DNA of 64,000 bases from Pararhizobium sp. YC-54 (lineage in GTDB: Bacteria > Pseudomonadota > Alphaproteobacteria > Rhizobiales > Rhizobiaceae): NCBI RefSeq assembly GCF_025847205.1, contig NZ_JAOYTH010000001.1:248001-312000 (forward strand). Reading direction: 5' to 3'. This document shows positions 38,973-49,424 of this stretch, one piece after another. Position 1 is the stretch's first letter; the number at the start of each line of letters is the position of its first letter. The notes under the pieces were generated by a model. The model made no database searches, was not told the origin of the DNA, and worked only from the letters and a program-made list of their open reading frames with translations. The position numbers and the translations under genes are program-made.

Positions 38973-39193
38973 TCGTCATCGCGAAGAGCGTTTACCATCT
39001 CCAATGTGACGGTTTTGCCGTCGGCGCGCTTTGGCAGCAAGGGTATCCCGTTGCGCATTTCGTATCGACGAAATGATGCGATCGAACGTCTCGCAGATTC
39101 CGACAAGATCTCCTCGACGGTACTATTTTGCTGCTTTGCAATCTCAGTGGCCGTCGCTACCAAGGCCTCATCAACTTCGATTGTCATCCGCAT
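38969..39193 (-). CDS. Antitoxin of the VapBC-type pair (ribbon-helix-helix)
   Basis: A 74-residue protein with an N-terminal ribbon-helix-helix (MRMTIEVDEALVATATEIAK) that likely binds its own promoter, and a C-terminal toxin-binding tail (RYEMRNGIPLLPKRADGKTV). The ATG at 39193 follows TTTGGAGACGACC; the TTG at 39205 would overlap the ribosome site. Overlaps the toxin ATG by 4 nt. Confidence 0.88.
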   Translation of the reverse strand: MRMTIEVDEALVATATEIAKQQNSTVEEILSESARRSIASFRRYEMRNGIPLLPKRADGKTVTLEMVNALRDDE

Positions 39194-39296
39194 GGTCGTC
39201 TCCAAACATCCGATATATGTATATAGCTGACGCTGCCTTCAGTCTCAATGCGTGCTGGTGTTGACATTTCCATGACATCCGACTAGACAGCCGCTC

Positions 39297-39322
39297 AACG
39301 CCGGGCCGAAATGCCCGGTGTT
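39297..39322 (+). terminator. Terminator-like hairpin in the rpsD upstream region
   Basis: AACGCCGGGC (39297-39306) pairs with GCCCGGTGTT (39313-39322), one G-T wobble, 6-nt loop, then ACTTTTAG. There is no gene just upstream on the plus strand, so it may be an attenuator, or the 3' end of a small transcript. Confidence 0.45.
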
Positions 39323-39347
39323 ACTTTTAGTGGCGCATATGCCTTAT

Positions 39348-39492
39348 CTTTCCGGCGAAGCCGGAAAGGGAAATGCGCAAACCGACATGTCCCGTGGATT
39401 CTCCGTTAGCGTAATGTGAGAAGCCTGTCAGAGCTTTCAAAAGAAGCTCAGAGGAGGGCGTGTTTCCTTGATCCGGTTTGGCAACAAACCGG
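39348..39492 (+). promoter_or_regulatory. Structured 5' leader of rpsD (candidate ribosomal-protein leader)
   Basis: Three stable hairpins precede rpsD: CTTTCCGGC/GCCGGAAAG with a GAA loop (39348-39368); GAGCTT/AAGCTC with a 7-nt loop (39431-39449); and CCGGTTTG-GCAA-CAAACCGG with a GNRA tetraloop (39473-39492). The last ends 11 nt before the Shine-Dalgarno GAAGGGA (39504-39510). S4 autoregulates its mRNA in other bacteria; that this leader does so is inference. Confidence 0.5.
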
Positions 39493-39516
39493 TGTAACCA
39501 GTTGAAGGGAAATGCG

Positions 39517-40134
39517 ATGAGCAAGCGCGAATCGTCCAAGTACAAAATTGACCGCCGTATGGGCGAGAACATCTGGGGCCGTCCGAAGTCCCCGGTGAAC
39601 CGCCGCGAATACGGTCCTGGCCAGCACGGCCAGCGCCGCAAGTCCAAGCTTTCCGACTTCGGCGTGCAGCTGCGCGCCAAGCAGAAGCTCAAGGGCTACT
39701 ACGGCGACATCCGCGAAAAGCAGTTCCGTGCGATCTTCGCCGAAGCTGACCGCCGCAAGGGTGACACCTCCGAAAACCTGATCGGCCTGCTCGAATCGCG
39801 CCTCGACGCGATCGTCTACCGCGCCAAGTTCGTTCCGACGGTCTTTGCTGCCCGTCAGTTCGTCAACCACGGCCACGTCAAGGTCAACGGCGTTCGCGTC
39901 AACATCGGTTCGTACCGCTGCAAGGCTGGTGACGTGATCGAAGTGCGCGAAAAGTCCAAGCAGCTCGTTTCGGTTCTCGAAGCCGTTTCGCTCGCTGAAC
40001 GCGACGTTCCGGACTATATCGAAGTCGATCACAACAAGATGGTTGCGACCTTCGCCCGCGTTCCGGCCCTGACCGACGTTCCGTACCCGGTCATCATGGA
40101 ACCGAACCTCGTCGTCGAATTCTATTCGCGATAA
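39517..40134 (+). CDS. rpsD: 30S ribosomal protein S4
   Basis: A 205-residue primary 16S rRNA-binding protein. It begins [20 protein letters not shown] and carries the S4 RNA-binding domain ([32 protein letters not shown]). Codon use is strongly biased, as expected for a ribosomal gene. The ATG at 39517 follows GAAGGGA; the frame is open 13 codons upstream. Monocistronic, with a structured leader and a strong terminator. Confidence 0.97.
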   Translation: MSKRESSKYKIDRRMGENIWGRPKSPVNRREYGPGQHGQRRKSKLSDFGVQLRAKQKLKGYYGDIREKQFRAIFAEADRRKGDTSENLIGLLESRLDAIVYRAKFVPTVFAARQFVNHGHVKVNGVRVNIGSYRCKAGDVIEVREKSKQLVSVLEAVSLAERDVPDYIEVDHNKMVATFARVPALTDVPYPVIMEPNLVVEFYSR

Positions 40135-40164
40135 TTTCTTCGGGCCTTGGCCTTGTGAAATTCG

Positions 40165-40196
40165 AAAAAGCCACTCAGAGATGGGTGGCTTTTTTG
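40165..40196 (+). terminator. Intrinsic terminator after rpsD
   Basis: AAAAAGCCAC (40165-40174) pairs with GTGGCTTTTT (40185-40194) over a 10-nt loop, followed by further T residues. 30 bp past the rpsD stop. Confidence 0.9.
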
Positions 40197-40225
40197 TTGC
40201 GCTGCACACATGCGGAGAATGACTG

Positions 40226-41164
40226 ATGCCCGGCCCGTTGGACCTGCAGTCTGTTGTCGATGATATCCACCGCGAGCTTGTCCCACGGCTCGGCGAGGGC
40301 AGGGTGGCCGACTATATCCCGCAGCTTGCCCGCGTCGATCCCAGGAGCTTTGGCATGGCCATCGTCACGGTCGATGGCGATGTGCATATGGCCGGCGATG
40401 CGCAGGTGCCATTCTCCATCCAGAGCATTTCCAAGGTTTTCACGCTGACGCTGGCACTCGGCAAGCATGGCGAAAACATCTGGAAGCGGGTCGGCCGCGA
40501 ACCCTCCGGTTCCGCCTTCAATTCCATCGTCCAGCTCGAGCATGAGCACGGCATTCCGCGCAATCCCTTTATCAACGCCGGCGCGATCGCCATTACCGAT
40601 CTGGTGCTGGCCGGGCATACGCCGAAGGAAGCGATCGGCGAAGTTGTCCGGTTCGTGCGTTATCTGGCCGACGAGGACGATATCGCCATCGATCCCGAAG
40701 TCGCCAGATCAGAGGCGGCGACCGGCTACCGCAACTTTGCGCTTGCCAATTTCATGCGCTCCTTCGGCAAGCTCGATCATCCCGTCGAGCATGTGCTCGG
40801 CGTCTATTTCCATCAATGCGCGCTGGCGATGAGCTGCGTCCAACTGGCCAAGGCGGGACTGTTTCTGGCCGCGTCCGGTACCAATCCGCTGACCAAGCAT
40901 TCCGTCGTCTCGCGTCAGCGGGCGCGGCGTATCAATGCGCTCATGCTGACCTGCGGCCACTATGATGGCTCCGGCGATTTCGCCTATCGCGTCGGCCTGC
41001 CGGGCAAGAGCGGTGTCGGCGGCGGCATCCTGTGCGTCGCGCCGGGCAAGGCCTCCGTCGCCGTCTGGTCGCCGGGGCTGAACCACAACGGCAATTCGCT
41101 GCTCGGTTCCCTGGCGCTCGAAATGCTCGCCAGCCGCACCGGATGGTCCGTGTTCGGGGCATAG
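40226..41164 (+). CDS. glsA: Glutaminase (GlsA family)
   Basis: A 312-residue serine-dependent beta-lactamase-fold glutaminase converting glutamine to glutamate and ammonia. Motifs: [13 protein letters not shown] with the catalytic Ser-X-X-Lys, [29 protein letters not shown] and [32 protein letters not shown] precedes the ATG. Monocistronic. Confidence 0.95.
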   Translation: MPGPLDLQSVVDDIHRELVPRLGEGRVADYIPQLARVDPRSFGMAIVTVDGDVHMAGDAQVPFSIQSISKVFTLTLALGKHGENIWKRVGREPSGSAFNSIVQLEHEHGIPRNPFINAGAIAITDLVLAGHTPKEAIGEVVRFVRYLADEDDIAIDPEVARSEAATGYRNFALANFMRSFGKLDHPVEHVLGVYFHQCALAMSCVQLAKAGLFLAASGTNPLTKHSVVSRQRARRINALMLTCGHYDGSGDFAYRVGLPGKSGVGGGILCVAPGKASVAVWSPGLNHNGNSLLGSLALEMLASRTGWSVFGA

Positions 41165-41298
41165 GCGGCCCGTTACCGAAGTTTCACACGGCTCGCGGCG
41201 CATTTTCCTTGATCTTGCGGGCTGACGCAGGCAAGTGCAGGGCACAACACGCGCGCGAACGTGGTTTCTGCCGCGCCTTTCCAATCCGGGACTTTGTC

Positions 41299-42186
41299 AT
41301 GGATATTGCCATCCAACAGCCTTTAGCCGACATCGACGATCCGTTGCCAGAATCCGATCCGGCGAACGACATGATGCATCCGATCTTCGCGAAGATGCCC
41401 GCCTCCGTTTCGTTCAACAAGCTGCGCAAGCGGCTACTGCGGCAGGTGCGCCAGGCGATCGAGGATTTCGGCATGCTGAACGGCCAGAAGCGCTGGCTGA
41501 TCGGCGTCTCCGGCGGCAAGGACAGCTATAGCCTGCTGGCGCTTTTGATGGACCTCAAATGGCGCGGCCTGTTGCCGGTGGAACTCATCGCCTGCAATCT
41601 CGATCAGGGCCAGCCGAATTTTCCAAAGCATATCCTGCCGGAATACCTCTCGTCGGTCGGCGTCAAGCATCGGATCGAATATCGCGACACCTATTCGATC
41701 GTGAAGGAGAAGGTGCCGGCTGGCGGCACCTATTGCGCGCTCTGTTCGCGCCTGCGCCGCGGCAATCTCTACCGGATCGCCCGCGAGGAAGGCTGCGATG
41801 CGCTGGTGCTTGGCCATCACCGCGAGGATATTCTCGAGACCTTCTTCATGAACTTCTTCCACGGCGGCAGGCTGGCCACCATGCCGGCCAAGCTCTTGAA
41901 CGATGACGGTGATCTGATGGTGCTGCGGCCGCTCGCCTATGCCGCCGAAGACGATCTGGCGAAGTTCGCCGCGGCGATGGAGTTTCCGATCATCCCGTGC
42001 GACCTCTGCGGCTCGCAGGACGGGCTTGAGCGTAACGCCATGAAGGCGATGCTATCGGATATCGAGCGCCGCATGCCCGGCCGCAAGGACACGATGTTGC
42101 GCGCACTTGGCCACGTCAATCCGTCGCATCTGCTCGACCCGAAACTGTTCGATTTCCAATCTCTCTTCGCGGAGCCCAAAGCATGA
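41299..42186 (+). CDS. ttcA: tRNA 2-thiocytidine(32) synthetase TtcA
   Basis: A 295-residue PP-loop enzyme that thiolates C32 of tRNAs using a [4Fe-4S] cluster. PP-loop GVSGGKDSY is near residue 73. Cluster and catalytic cysteines appear as [11 protein letters not shown] and [10 protein letters not shown]. The ATG at 41299 is chosen over the open upstream frame, which overlaps glsA. Its stop overlaps the next start in ATGA. Confidence 0.95.
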   Translation: MDIAIQQPLADIDDPLPESDPANDMMHPIFAKMPASVSFNKLRKRLLRQVRQAIEDFGMLNGQKRWLIGVSGGKDSYSLLALLMDLKWRGLLPVELIACNLDQGQPNFPKHILPEYLSSVGVKHRIEYRDTYSIVKEKVPAGGTYCALCSRLRRGNLYRIAREEGCDALVLGHHREDILETFFMNFFHGGRLATMPAKLLNDDGDLMVLRPLAYAAEDDLAKFAAAMEFPIIPCDLCGSQDGLERNAMKAMLSDIERRMPGRKDTMLRALGHVNPSHLLDPKLFDFQSLFAEPKA

Positions 42187-43007
42187 CGTCTGCCATCGAT
42201 ATCGCTGCCATCGCCAATATCCTGCAGGAAGCCGCCTTCAAGGAAATCCTGCCAAAGTTCCGCAATCTCGGTGCCGGCGACGTGCGGATGAAGTCGGAGG
42301 CGATCGATCTGGTGACCGAGGCGGATGAAGCCGCAGAACGGCTGATCAAGGCGCGGATGGCAGACATCGCGCCGGATGCATTGTTCATCGGCGAGGAGAC
42401 GGTGGCTGCCAACCCGGCGCTGCTGGCTAGTCTCGCCGAGGCTGATCTTGCCATCGTCGTCGACCCGATCGACGGCACGTTCAACTATGCGGCGGGCATG
42501 CCGCTGTTCGGTGTCATGGCCGCCGTCGTCTCCAAGGGTGAAACAGTCGCTGGCCTCATCTATGATCCGATGGGCAATGACTGGGTCATCGCCGAAAAGG
42601 GCTCGGGCGCCTGGCTGTGCAAGGCTGACGGTTCGCAGGAGCAGCTTTCCACGGTTCCGGCCGTGCCGCTTGACAGCCTTGTCGGCTGCGCCTCCACCGG
42701 CTTCTATTCTCCGGAAAACCGTCGCATCGTCATGAGCAACATGGCCAAGGTGCGCATCGCCACCAGCTATCGCTGTGCCGCACACGAGTATCGCGCCTTT
42801 GCCGGCGGTCACTTTCACTTCCTGATGTACCAGAAGCTGATGCCCTGGGATCATCTCGCCGGAACGCTGATCGCGCAGGAGGCCGGCGGCTATGCCGCCC
42901 GGTTCGATGGTTCGCCGTATATGCCGCATCATGTCGATGGCGGCCTGCTGCTCGCCTCCGACAAGGATTGCTGGGACGCGCTGCGCCGCGAGGTCTTTAC
43001 CGTCTGA
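42183..43007 (+). CDS. Inositol-monophosphatase-family phosphatase
   Basis: A 274-residue Mg2+/Li+-sensitive phosphatase. Metal-binding motifs: [19 protein letters not shown] and the later [15 protein letters not shown]. Substrate could be inositol phosphates, histidinol phosphate or 3'-phosphoadenosine phosphate; not decided by sequence. Coupled to ttcA by an ATGA overlap, a pairing common in rhizobia. Confidence 0.92.
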   Translation: MTSAIDIAAIANILQEAAFKEILPKFRNLGAGDVRMKSEAIDLVTEADEAAERLIKARMADIAPDALFIGEETVAANPALLASLAEADLAIVVDPIDGTFNYAAGMPLFGVMAAVVSKGETVAGLIYDPMGNDWVIAEKGSGAWLCKADGSQEQLSTVPAVPLDSLVGCASTGFYSPENRRIVMSNMAKVRIATSYRCAAHEYRAFAGGHFHFLMYQKLMPWDHLAGTLIAQEAGGYAARFDGSPYMPHHVDGGLLLASDKDCWDALRREVFTV

Positions 43008-43028
43008 AACAAGACAAGACACCTATGA

Positions 43029-43064
43029 AAAAGGCCCGTCCGGAATTTACCGGGCGGGCCTTTT
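43029..43064. terminator. Bidirectional intrinsic terminator
   Basis: AAAAGGCCCG (43029-43038) pairs with CGGGCCTTTT (43055-43064). The A-run and T-run on either side let it work for the phosphatase gene and for the convergent transporter gene. Confidence 0.85.
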
Positions 43065-43083
43065 CATGTGCTGGTTCAATGGA

Positions 43084-44370
43084 CTACATATGCCCGCCAG
43101 CGCCCTCAAGCGTCGCGTGATCGTCGCCCGGATGGGTGAAGAGCTTGCCCTTTTCCGCCCAGAGCACGGCCAGGATCGTCACCACGCCAAAAACCGTGAA
43201 CCCGGCAAACAGCGGCTGGACCGTGCCGTTGAACAGCTGGCCGACGGTGCCACCGATCAGCGCGCCGCCGGTGGTGGAAACGAAGCCGGTGATGGCGGTG
43301 GCGGTTCCTGCCAGATTCCCCATCGGCTCCAGGCTGATCGCGGTGAAATTGGTGGCGATTACCGCAAACATCATCAAAAGCACGGAAAACAGCAGGTAGG
43401 CGACGAGGAAGTCCGGCCGGCCGCTGAGTGACAGCAACAGCCCTGCGCCCGAAAGCAGCGTGAACAGGATCATCGCCACATGCGAGATGCGCCGCATGCC
43501 GAAGCTGCGGACGAAATAGCCGTTGGCGAAGTTGGCAACCGCAATGCCGCCGGCCGTGCCGGCAAAGGCGATCGGCAGCCAGTCGCCGAGGCCGTAGACC
43601 TCGCCGAAGATCTGCTGGACGGTGACGATGTAGGCGCAGATGACGGCGGTGAACAGCGTCATGCCGATCATGTAGCCGCAGGTGACGCGGTTGGTCAGCA
43701 CCGTGCGGAAGCCGGAGGCAACGGAGGCGACCGACAGCGGCAAGCGTTCATTCTTCGGCAGCGATTCCTTCAGCCGCATGGCCGCCCAGACGAACAGGAT
43801 GGCGCCGACGCAGCCGAGCAGGATGAAGATCCAGTGCCAGTTGGCGTAGTAGATGACGGCCTGGCCGAGCGATGGCGCAACGATCGGCACGATCATGAAG
43901 ACGATCATCACATAGGACATGACACGCGCCATTTCGCGGCCGCCGAAGCAGTCGCGCACGATGGCCATCGTGGTGATGCGGACGGCTGCGGCACCGATGC
44001 CTTGCACGAAACGCAGCAGAAGCAGCATTTCAAAGCTTCGGGTCAAGGCCGCACCGAACATGGTCAGGGTGAAGAAGGCAAGACCGGCGAGCAGGATGTT
44101 GCGGCGTCCGAAGGTGTCGGAAAGGCTGCCGAAGACGATCTGCGAGCAGCCGAACCCGAAGAAGAAGACACCGATGACCAGCTGGGTGTCATTGGTATTG
44201 GCGACGTTCAACGACTGGCCGATGGCGGGCAGGGCCGGCAGCATGATGTCGATGGCAATGGCCACGCTGGCGGTCATGAGGGCGATGGTGATGACGAATT
44301 CGAAAAAGCCCAAACCTATTCGGGAAGAGCCGATATTTTCGACGTGTTCAGTGGTGGTGGTGGCGGACAT
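43084..44370 (-). CDS. Bcr/CflA-type MFS drug-efflux transporter (second copy)
   Basis: A 428-residue twelve-helix major facilitator. The MFS motif A appears as GSLSDTFGRRNILLAG; the antiporter motif and IVFMIVPIVAPSLGQ fit Bcr/CflA (DHA1) drug:H+ antiporters. I start at the ATG at 44370 (SATTTTEHVENIG); the longer frame is not protein-like. It is 55 bp downstream of a paralogue and probably co-transcribed. Confidence 0.9.
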   Translation of the reverse strand: MSATTTTEHVENIGSSRIGLGFFEFVITIALMTASVAIAIDIMLPALPAIGQSLNVANTNDTQLVIGVFFFGFGCSQIVFGSLSDTFGRRNILLAGLAFFTLTMFGAALTRSFEMLLLLRFVQGIGAAAVRITTMAIVRDCFGGREMARVMSYVMIVFMIVPIVAPSLGQAVIYYANWHWIFILLGCVGAILFVWAAMRLKESLPKNERLPLSVASVASGFRTVLTNRVTCGYMIGMTLFTAVICAYIVTVQQIFGEVYGLGDWLPIAFAGTAGGIAVANFANGYFVRSFGMRRISHVAMILFTLLSGAGLLLSLSGRPDFLVAYLLFSVLLMMFAVIATNFTAISLEPMGNLAGTATAITGFVSTTGGALIGGTVGQLFNGTVQPLFAGFTVFGVVTILAVLWAEKGKLFTHPGDDHATLEGAGGHM

Positions 44371-44425
44371 GGAGGAACCTATGAATGTCTTGACGTATGA
44401 ATGTCTTGGGAGGAGACAGGGACGT

Positions 44426-45661
44426 TCAGATTGCGGGGTTGTGCGGGCTGAAAAGCTTGCCTTTTTCGGCCGTGAGAACAAAAGCCAGGCCGACCACGGA
44501 AACGGTCAGGAAGCCGATGGCAAGCGGTGTCACCGTGCCGTCGAACGCCTGTCCGATAGCCGCGCCGATGGTGGCGCCGCCGATCGTCTGGGTGAAACCC
44601 AAAACCGAGGATGCGGTTCCGGCGACGTGGCCGAGCGGCTCCATGGCCATGGCGTTGAAGTTCGAGCCGATCAGTCCGAACTGGAACATGGCGCAGGCGT
44701 AGAGCAGCACAAAAAGCCAGAAGGGCAGCGCGCCGGAGACCGATGCTGCGACCCAGACCAGGCTTGAAATGACAAACCCGATCAATGCCCCGTGCGAAAG
44801 ACGGCGCATGCCATAGCGCTTGACCAGCCGTGAATTGGTGAAGGAGGCGAGCGCCATCATCCCGGCAAAGCCTGCGAAGACCAGCGGAAACCAGTGTCCG
44901 AGACCGTAGATGCCGACAAGGATCTGTTGCGCCGAGTTGATGAAGCCGAACAGCGAGCCGAACAGAAAGGCGGCCGCCAGCGAGTAGCAGAGCGAGACCC
45001 GGTTGGTCAGGACGATGCGAAAGCCGGCAAGGATCGACGTCACCGTGAATGGCCGGCGGTGTTCGACCGACAGCGTTTCGGGAAGACGCAGCATGACCAG
45101 CGTGGCAACCGAGACCGCGAACAGGCAGATGACCACGAAGATCATGTGCCATTCGGCAAAGATCATGATCAGCTGGCCGGCACTGGGGGCAATGACCGGC
45201 ACGATCATGAAGACCATCAGCACCAGCGACATGACTTCCGCCATCATTCGCCCGCCGTAGACATCACGGACAATCGAGATGGTGATGACCCGCGTGGCCG
45301 CCGCACCGATACCCTGGATGAAACGCAGCATCAGCAATCCGGTAAAGGTGGGAACGAAGACGATGGCAAGCGCACAGAGTGCGTAGAGGCCAAGGCCGCC
45401 GAGCAGGGGCAGCTTGCGGCCGAAGCGGTCCGACAGCGGGCCGAAAAAGAGCTGGGCGCAGCCCATGCCGAGCAGATAGGCGGTGATGACATACTGGCGC
45501 GTGTTTTCATCGGCGACGCCGAGGCTGGCGCCGATCTCCTGCAGGCCGGGCAGCATGATGTCGATCGAAATGGCGTTGATCGCCATCAGCATGGCCATCA
45601 GCGCAACAAATTGCGGTTTTGACAAAGCCGGTATGCCCGGCGCCTCGGATGTTGTGGTCAT
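44426..45661 (-). CDS. Bcr/CflA-type MFS drug-efflux transporter (first copy)
   Basis: A 411-residue twelve-helix transporter with MFS motif A as GPLSDRFGRKLPLLGG and the same MVFMIVPVIAPSAGQ block as its neighbour. The cytoplasmic C-terminus ends EKGKLFSPHNPAI, close to AEKGKLFTHPG of the second copy, so the two arose by tandem duplication. Start ATG at 45661 (TTTSEAPGIPAL). Drug range unknown. Confidence 0.9.
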   Translation of the reverse strand: MTTTSEAPGIPALSKPQFVALMAMLMAINAISIDIMLPGLQEIGASLGVADENTRQYVITAYLLGMGCAQLFFGPLSDRFGRKLPLLGGLGLYALCALAIVFVPTFTGLLMLRFIQGIGAAATRVITISIVRDVYGGRMMAEVMSLVLMVFMIVPVIAPSAGQLIMIFAEWHMIFVVICLFAVSVATLVMLRLPETLSVEHRRPFTVTSILAGFRIVLTNRVSLCYSLAAAFLFGSLFGFINSAQQILVGIYGLGHWFPLVFAGFAGMMALASFTNSRLVKRYGMRRLSHGALIGFVISSLVWVAASVSGALPFWLFVLLYACAMFQFGLIGSNFNAMAMEPLGHVAGTASSVLGFTQTIGGATIGAAIGQAFDGTVTPLAIGFLTVSVVGLAFVLTAEKGKLFSPHNPAI

Positions 45662-46054
45662 AGGAATATTCCTGGCAATTGTGCCGGGCGCCGAAACTGG
45701 AAGCGGAATCGGAAACGTTTTCGGCGCAGATGAAAATGCTGGAGCCAGCAAGGAGATCGAACCAAAAGCGCGGCTCCGAAGCGCTTTCAAAAACGGGAAC
45801 CGGGTCGAAGCAACGCCGGCAAATGCACCGGCGATCACGAAGATATGCGGGAGGTCAGACCTGGCCTCGCTGAAGGGCGCAGAAATCTGCGCCACGTGTG
45901 CATACTCCCAACATCGCGACCAGCTTGTGACAGCGAATCATATTGGTTTCGGCTAAAAAAGGGCGCGCAATATTAGTCTGATGTCACGGTCACCTTGAAT
46001 CAAAAAAGGCGGTGATCCGCCTTTTTCAGGTGTCACTGTGGCTTAAATCAGGTT
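45662..46054. other. 393-bp gap upstream of the transporter pair
   Basis: Promoter side of the Bcr/CflA operon and 3' end of the grxD operon. The open frame of the first transporter continues into it without protein-like content. It contains the terminator at 46003-46026; nothing else is recognised. Confidence 0.5.
46003..46026 (-). terminator. Intrinsic terminator after grxD
   Basis: AAAAAGGCGG (46003-46012), TGAT loop, CCGCCTTTTT (46017-46026): a perfect 10-bp stem whose left A-run is the U-tract for minus-strand transcripts of grxD. Confidence 0.88.
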
Positions 46055-46390
46055 TCAGGCTGCGCCCTTGACCGCGATGCCATGGTCTTCGAAATGCGAC
46101 TGGAGTTCGCCAGCCTGGAACATTTCCCGCACGATGTCACAGCCGCCGATGAATTCGCCCTTGATGTAGAGCTGCGGAATGGTCGGCCAGTTGGAATAGT
46201 CCTTGATGCCCTGGCGAAGGTCTGCGTCGGCGAGCACGTTGATGCCCTTGTAATCGACGCCGATGTAATCGAGCATCTGCACAACCTGGCCGGAGAACCC
46301 ACACTGCGGGAACTGCGGGGTGCCCTTCATGAAAAGAACGACATCGTTGCTCTTCACTTCATTGGCGATGAAATCGTTGATACCGCTCAT
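46055..46390 (-). CDS. grxD: Monothiol glutaredoxin Grx4/GrxD
   Basis: A 111-residue thioredoxin-fold protein that carries [2Fe-2S] clusters together with glutathione and BolA. The monothiol active site CGFS starts at Cys30 ([14 protein letters not shown]); [24 protein letters not shown] completes the glutathione site. It is last of the bolA-(basic protein)-grxD cluster; that proximity reflects the known Grx-BolA partnership. AGGAAGGACTACGAC precedes the ATG. Confidence 0.95.
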   Translation of the reverse strand: MSGINDFIANEVKSNDVVLFMKGTPQFPQCGFSGQVVQMLDYIGVDYKGINVLADADLRQGIKDYSNWPTIPQLYIKGEFIGGCDIVREMFQAGELQSHFEDHGIAVKGAA

Positions 46391-46527
46391 GTCGTAGTCC
46401 TTCCTGCTCCCGCTTCAAGGGCCGGGGTGTCGATTATTGTTAGATAGCATGCACGTCGGTGATTTTCACCACCTTAGTACAACAAAAATTGATGGCTTGC
46501 ACGATGGCAACAGGTGGCTGCGCCGTC

Positions 46528-46749
46528 TCAGCTGGTCTTGCTGCGCGATGCCGCGGTCCGGCGGCGGCTCACCTGCTTCTTTGCCGGCTTTGCCTTCGTT
46601 GCCGGAGCCTTCTTGAAGCGGCCGGTGGTGGCAGAGCGCGTCTGGCGCCTCTGGCGCTTCGTCGCGGTCCGGCCACCGGCCTTCTTCAGAATTTCCTTCA
46701 GAACGCTCTCGACAACACCGCTGACCAGTTCATTCATGAGGTTGGCCAT
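46528..46749 (-). CDS. Small basic Lys/Arg/Ala-rich protein of unknown function
   Basis: A 73-residue protein. Residues 1-25 can form an amphipathic helix (NELVSGVVESVLKEILKKAGG); the remainder is very basic and disordered-looking (KRQRRQ, KKAPATKAKPAKK, SRRRTAASRSK), recalling histone H1-like tails. It might bind nucleic acid. It starts 7 bp after the bolA stop and lies 137 bp upstream of grxD on the same strand, so it is likely translated from the same transcript. Confidence 0.7.
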   Translation of the reverse strand: MANLMNELVSGVVESVLKEILKKAGGRTATKRQRRQTRSATTGRFKKAPATKAKPAKKQVSRRRTAASRSKTS

Positions 46750-46756
46750 CGGGAGC

Positions 46757-46990
46757 TTATTCCGGCGCCGACGTCTGAAGGGCGAGCGCGTGCAGAACGC
46801 CGCCCATATTGCCCTTCAGTGCGTTGTAGACCATCTGGTGCTGCTGCACCCGGCTCTTGCCGCGGAAGGCTTCCGCGACAACTTCGGCGGCATAGTGATC
46901 GCCGTCGCCGGCAAGGTCCCGAATTGTCACCTTTGCGCCGGGAATGCCCGACTTGATCATGTCTTCAATATCGCCAGGTGCCATCGGCAT
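46757..46990 (-). CDS. bolA: BolA-family protein
   Basis: A 77-residue protein of the BolA fold (class II KH-like). Family blocks: MIKSGIPGAKVTIRDLAGDGDHYAAEVV and the signature VQQHQMVYNALKGNMGG. The short, His-containing loop suits co-ligation of a [2Fe-2S] cluster with a monothiol glutaredoxin, encoded two genes downstream. It is 17 bp downstream of purL. Confidence 0.93.
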   Translation of the reverse strand: MPMAPGDIEDMIKSGIPGAKVTIRDLAGDGDHYAAEVVAEAFRGKSRVQQHQMVYNALKGNMGGVLHALALQTSAPE

Positions 46991-47007
46991 GGTCTGTACT
47001 CCCTGAA

Positions 47008-49242
<2,235 letters not shown>

Positions 49243-49424
49243 CGGGGTCCATTCGGTCCGTTGGAGCATCCCGGACGGCAAAGCTCCGTCTCCTGATGGG
49301 GATGCGTCAAAACAAAGAGATCACGTCGGGGCTTCTTTAACTGAAGCGTCTGCCGGATGCGACAGGAAAATGCCGGAAAAGCACAGGAGATGACGTGCTT
49401 TTTGCCAATGATGCGGCGGTCGGT

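Larger units (their letters stand above)
39194..39516. other. 323-bp divergent intergenic region holding the rpsD leader
   Basis: Contains the vapBC promoter region on the left and the structured upstream region of rpsD on the right (39297-39492). No protein-coding frame of note. Confidence 0.5.
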
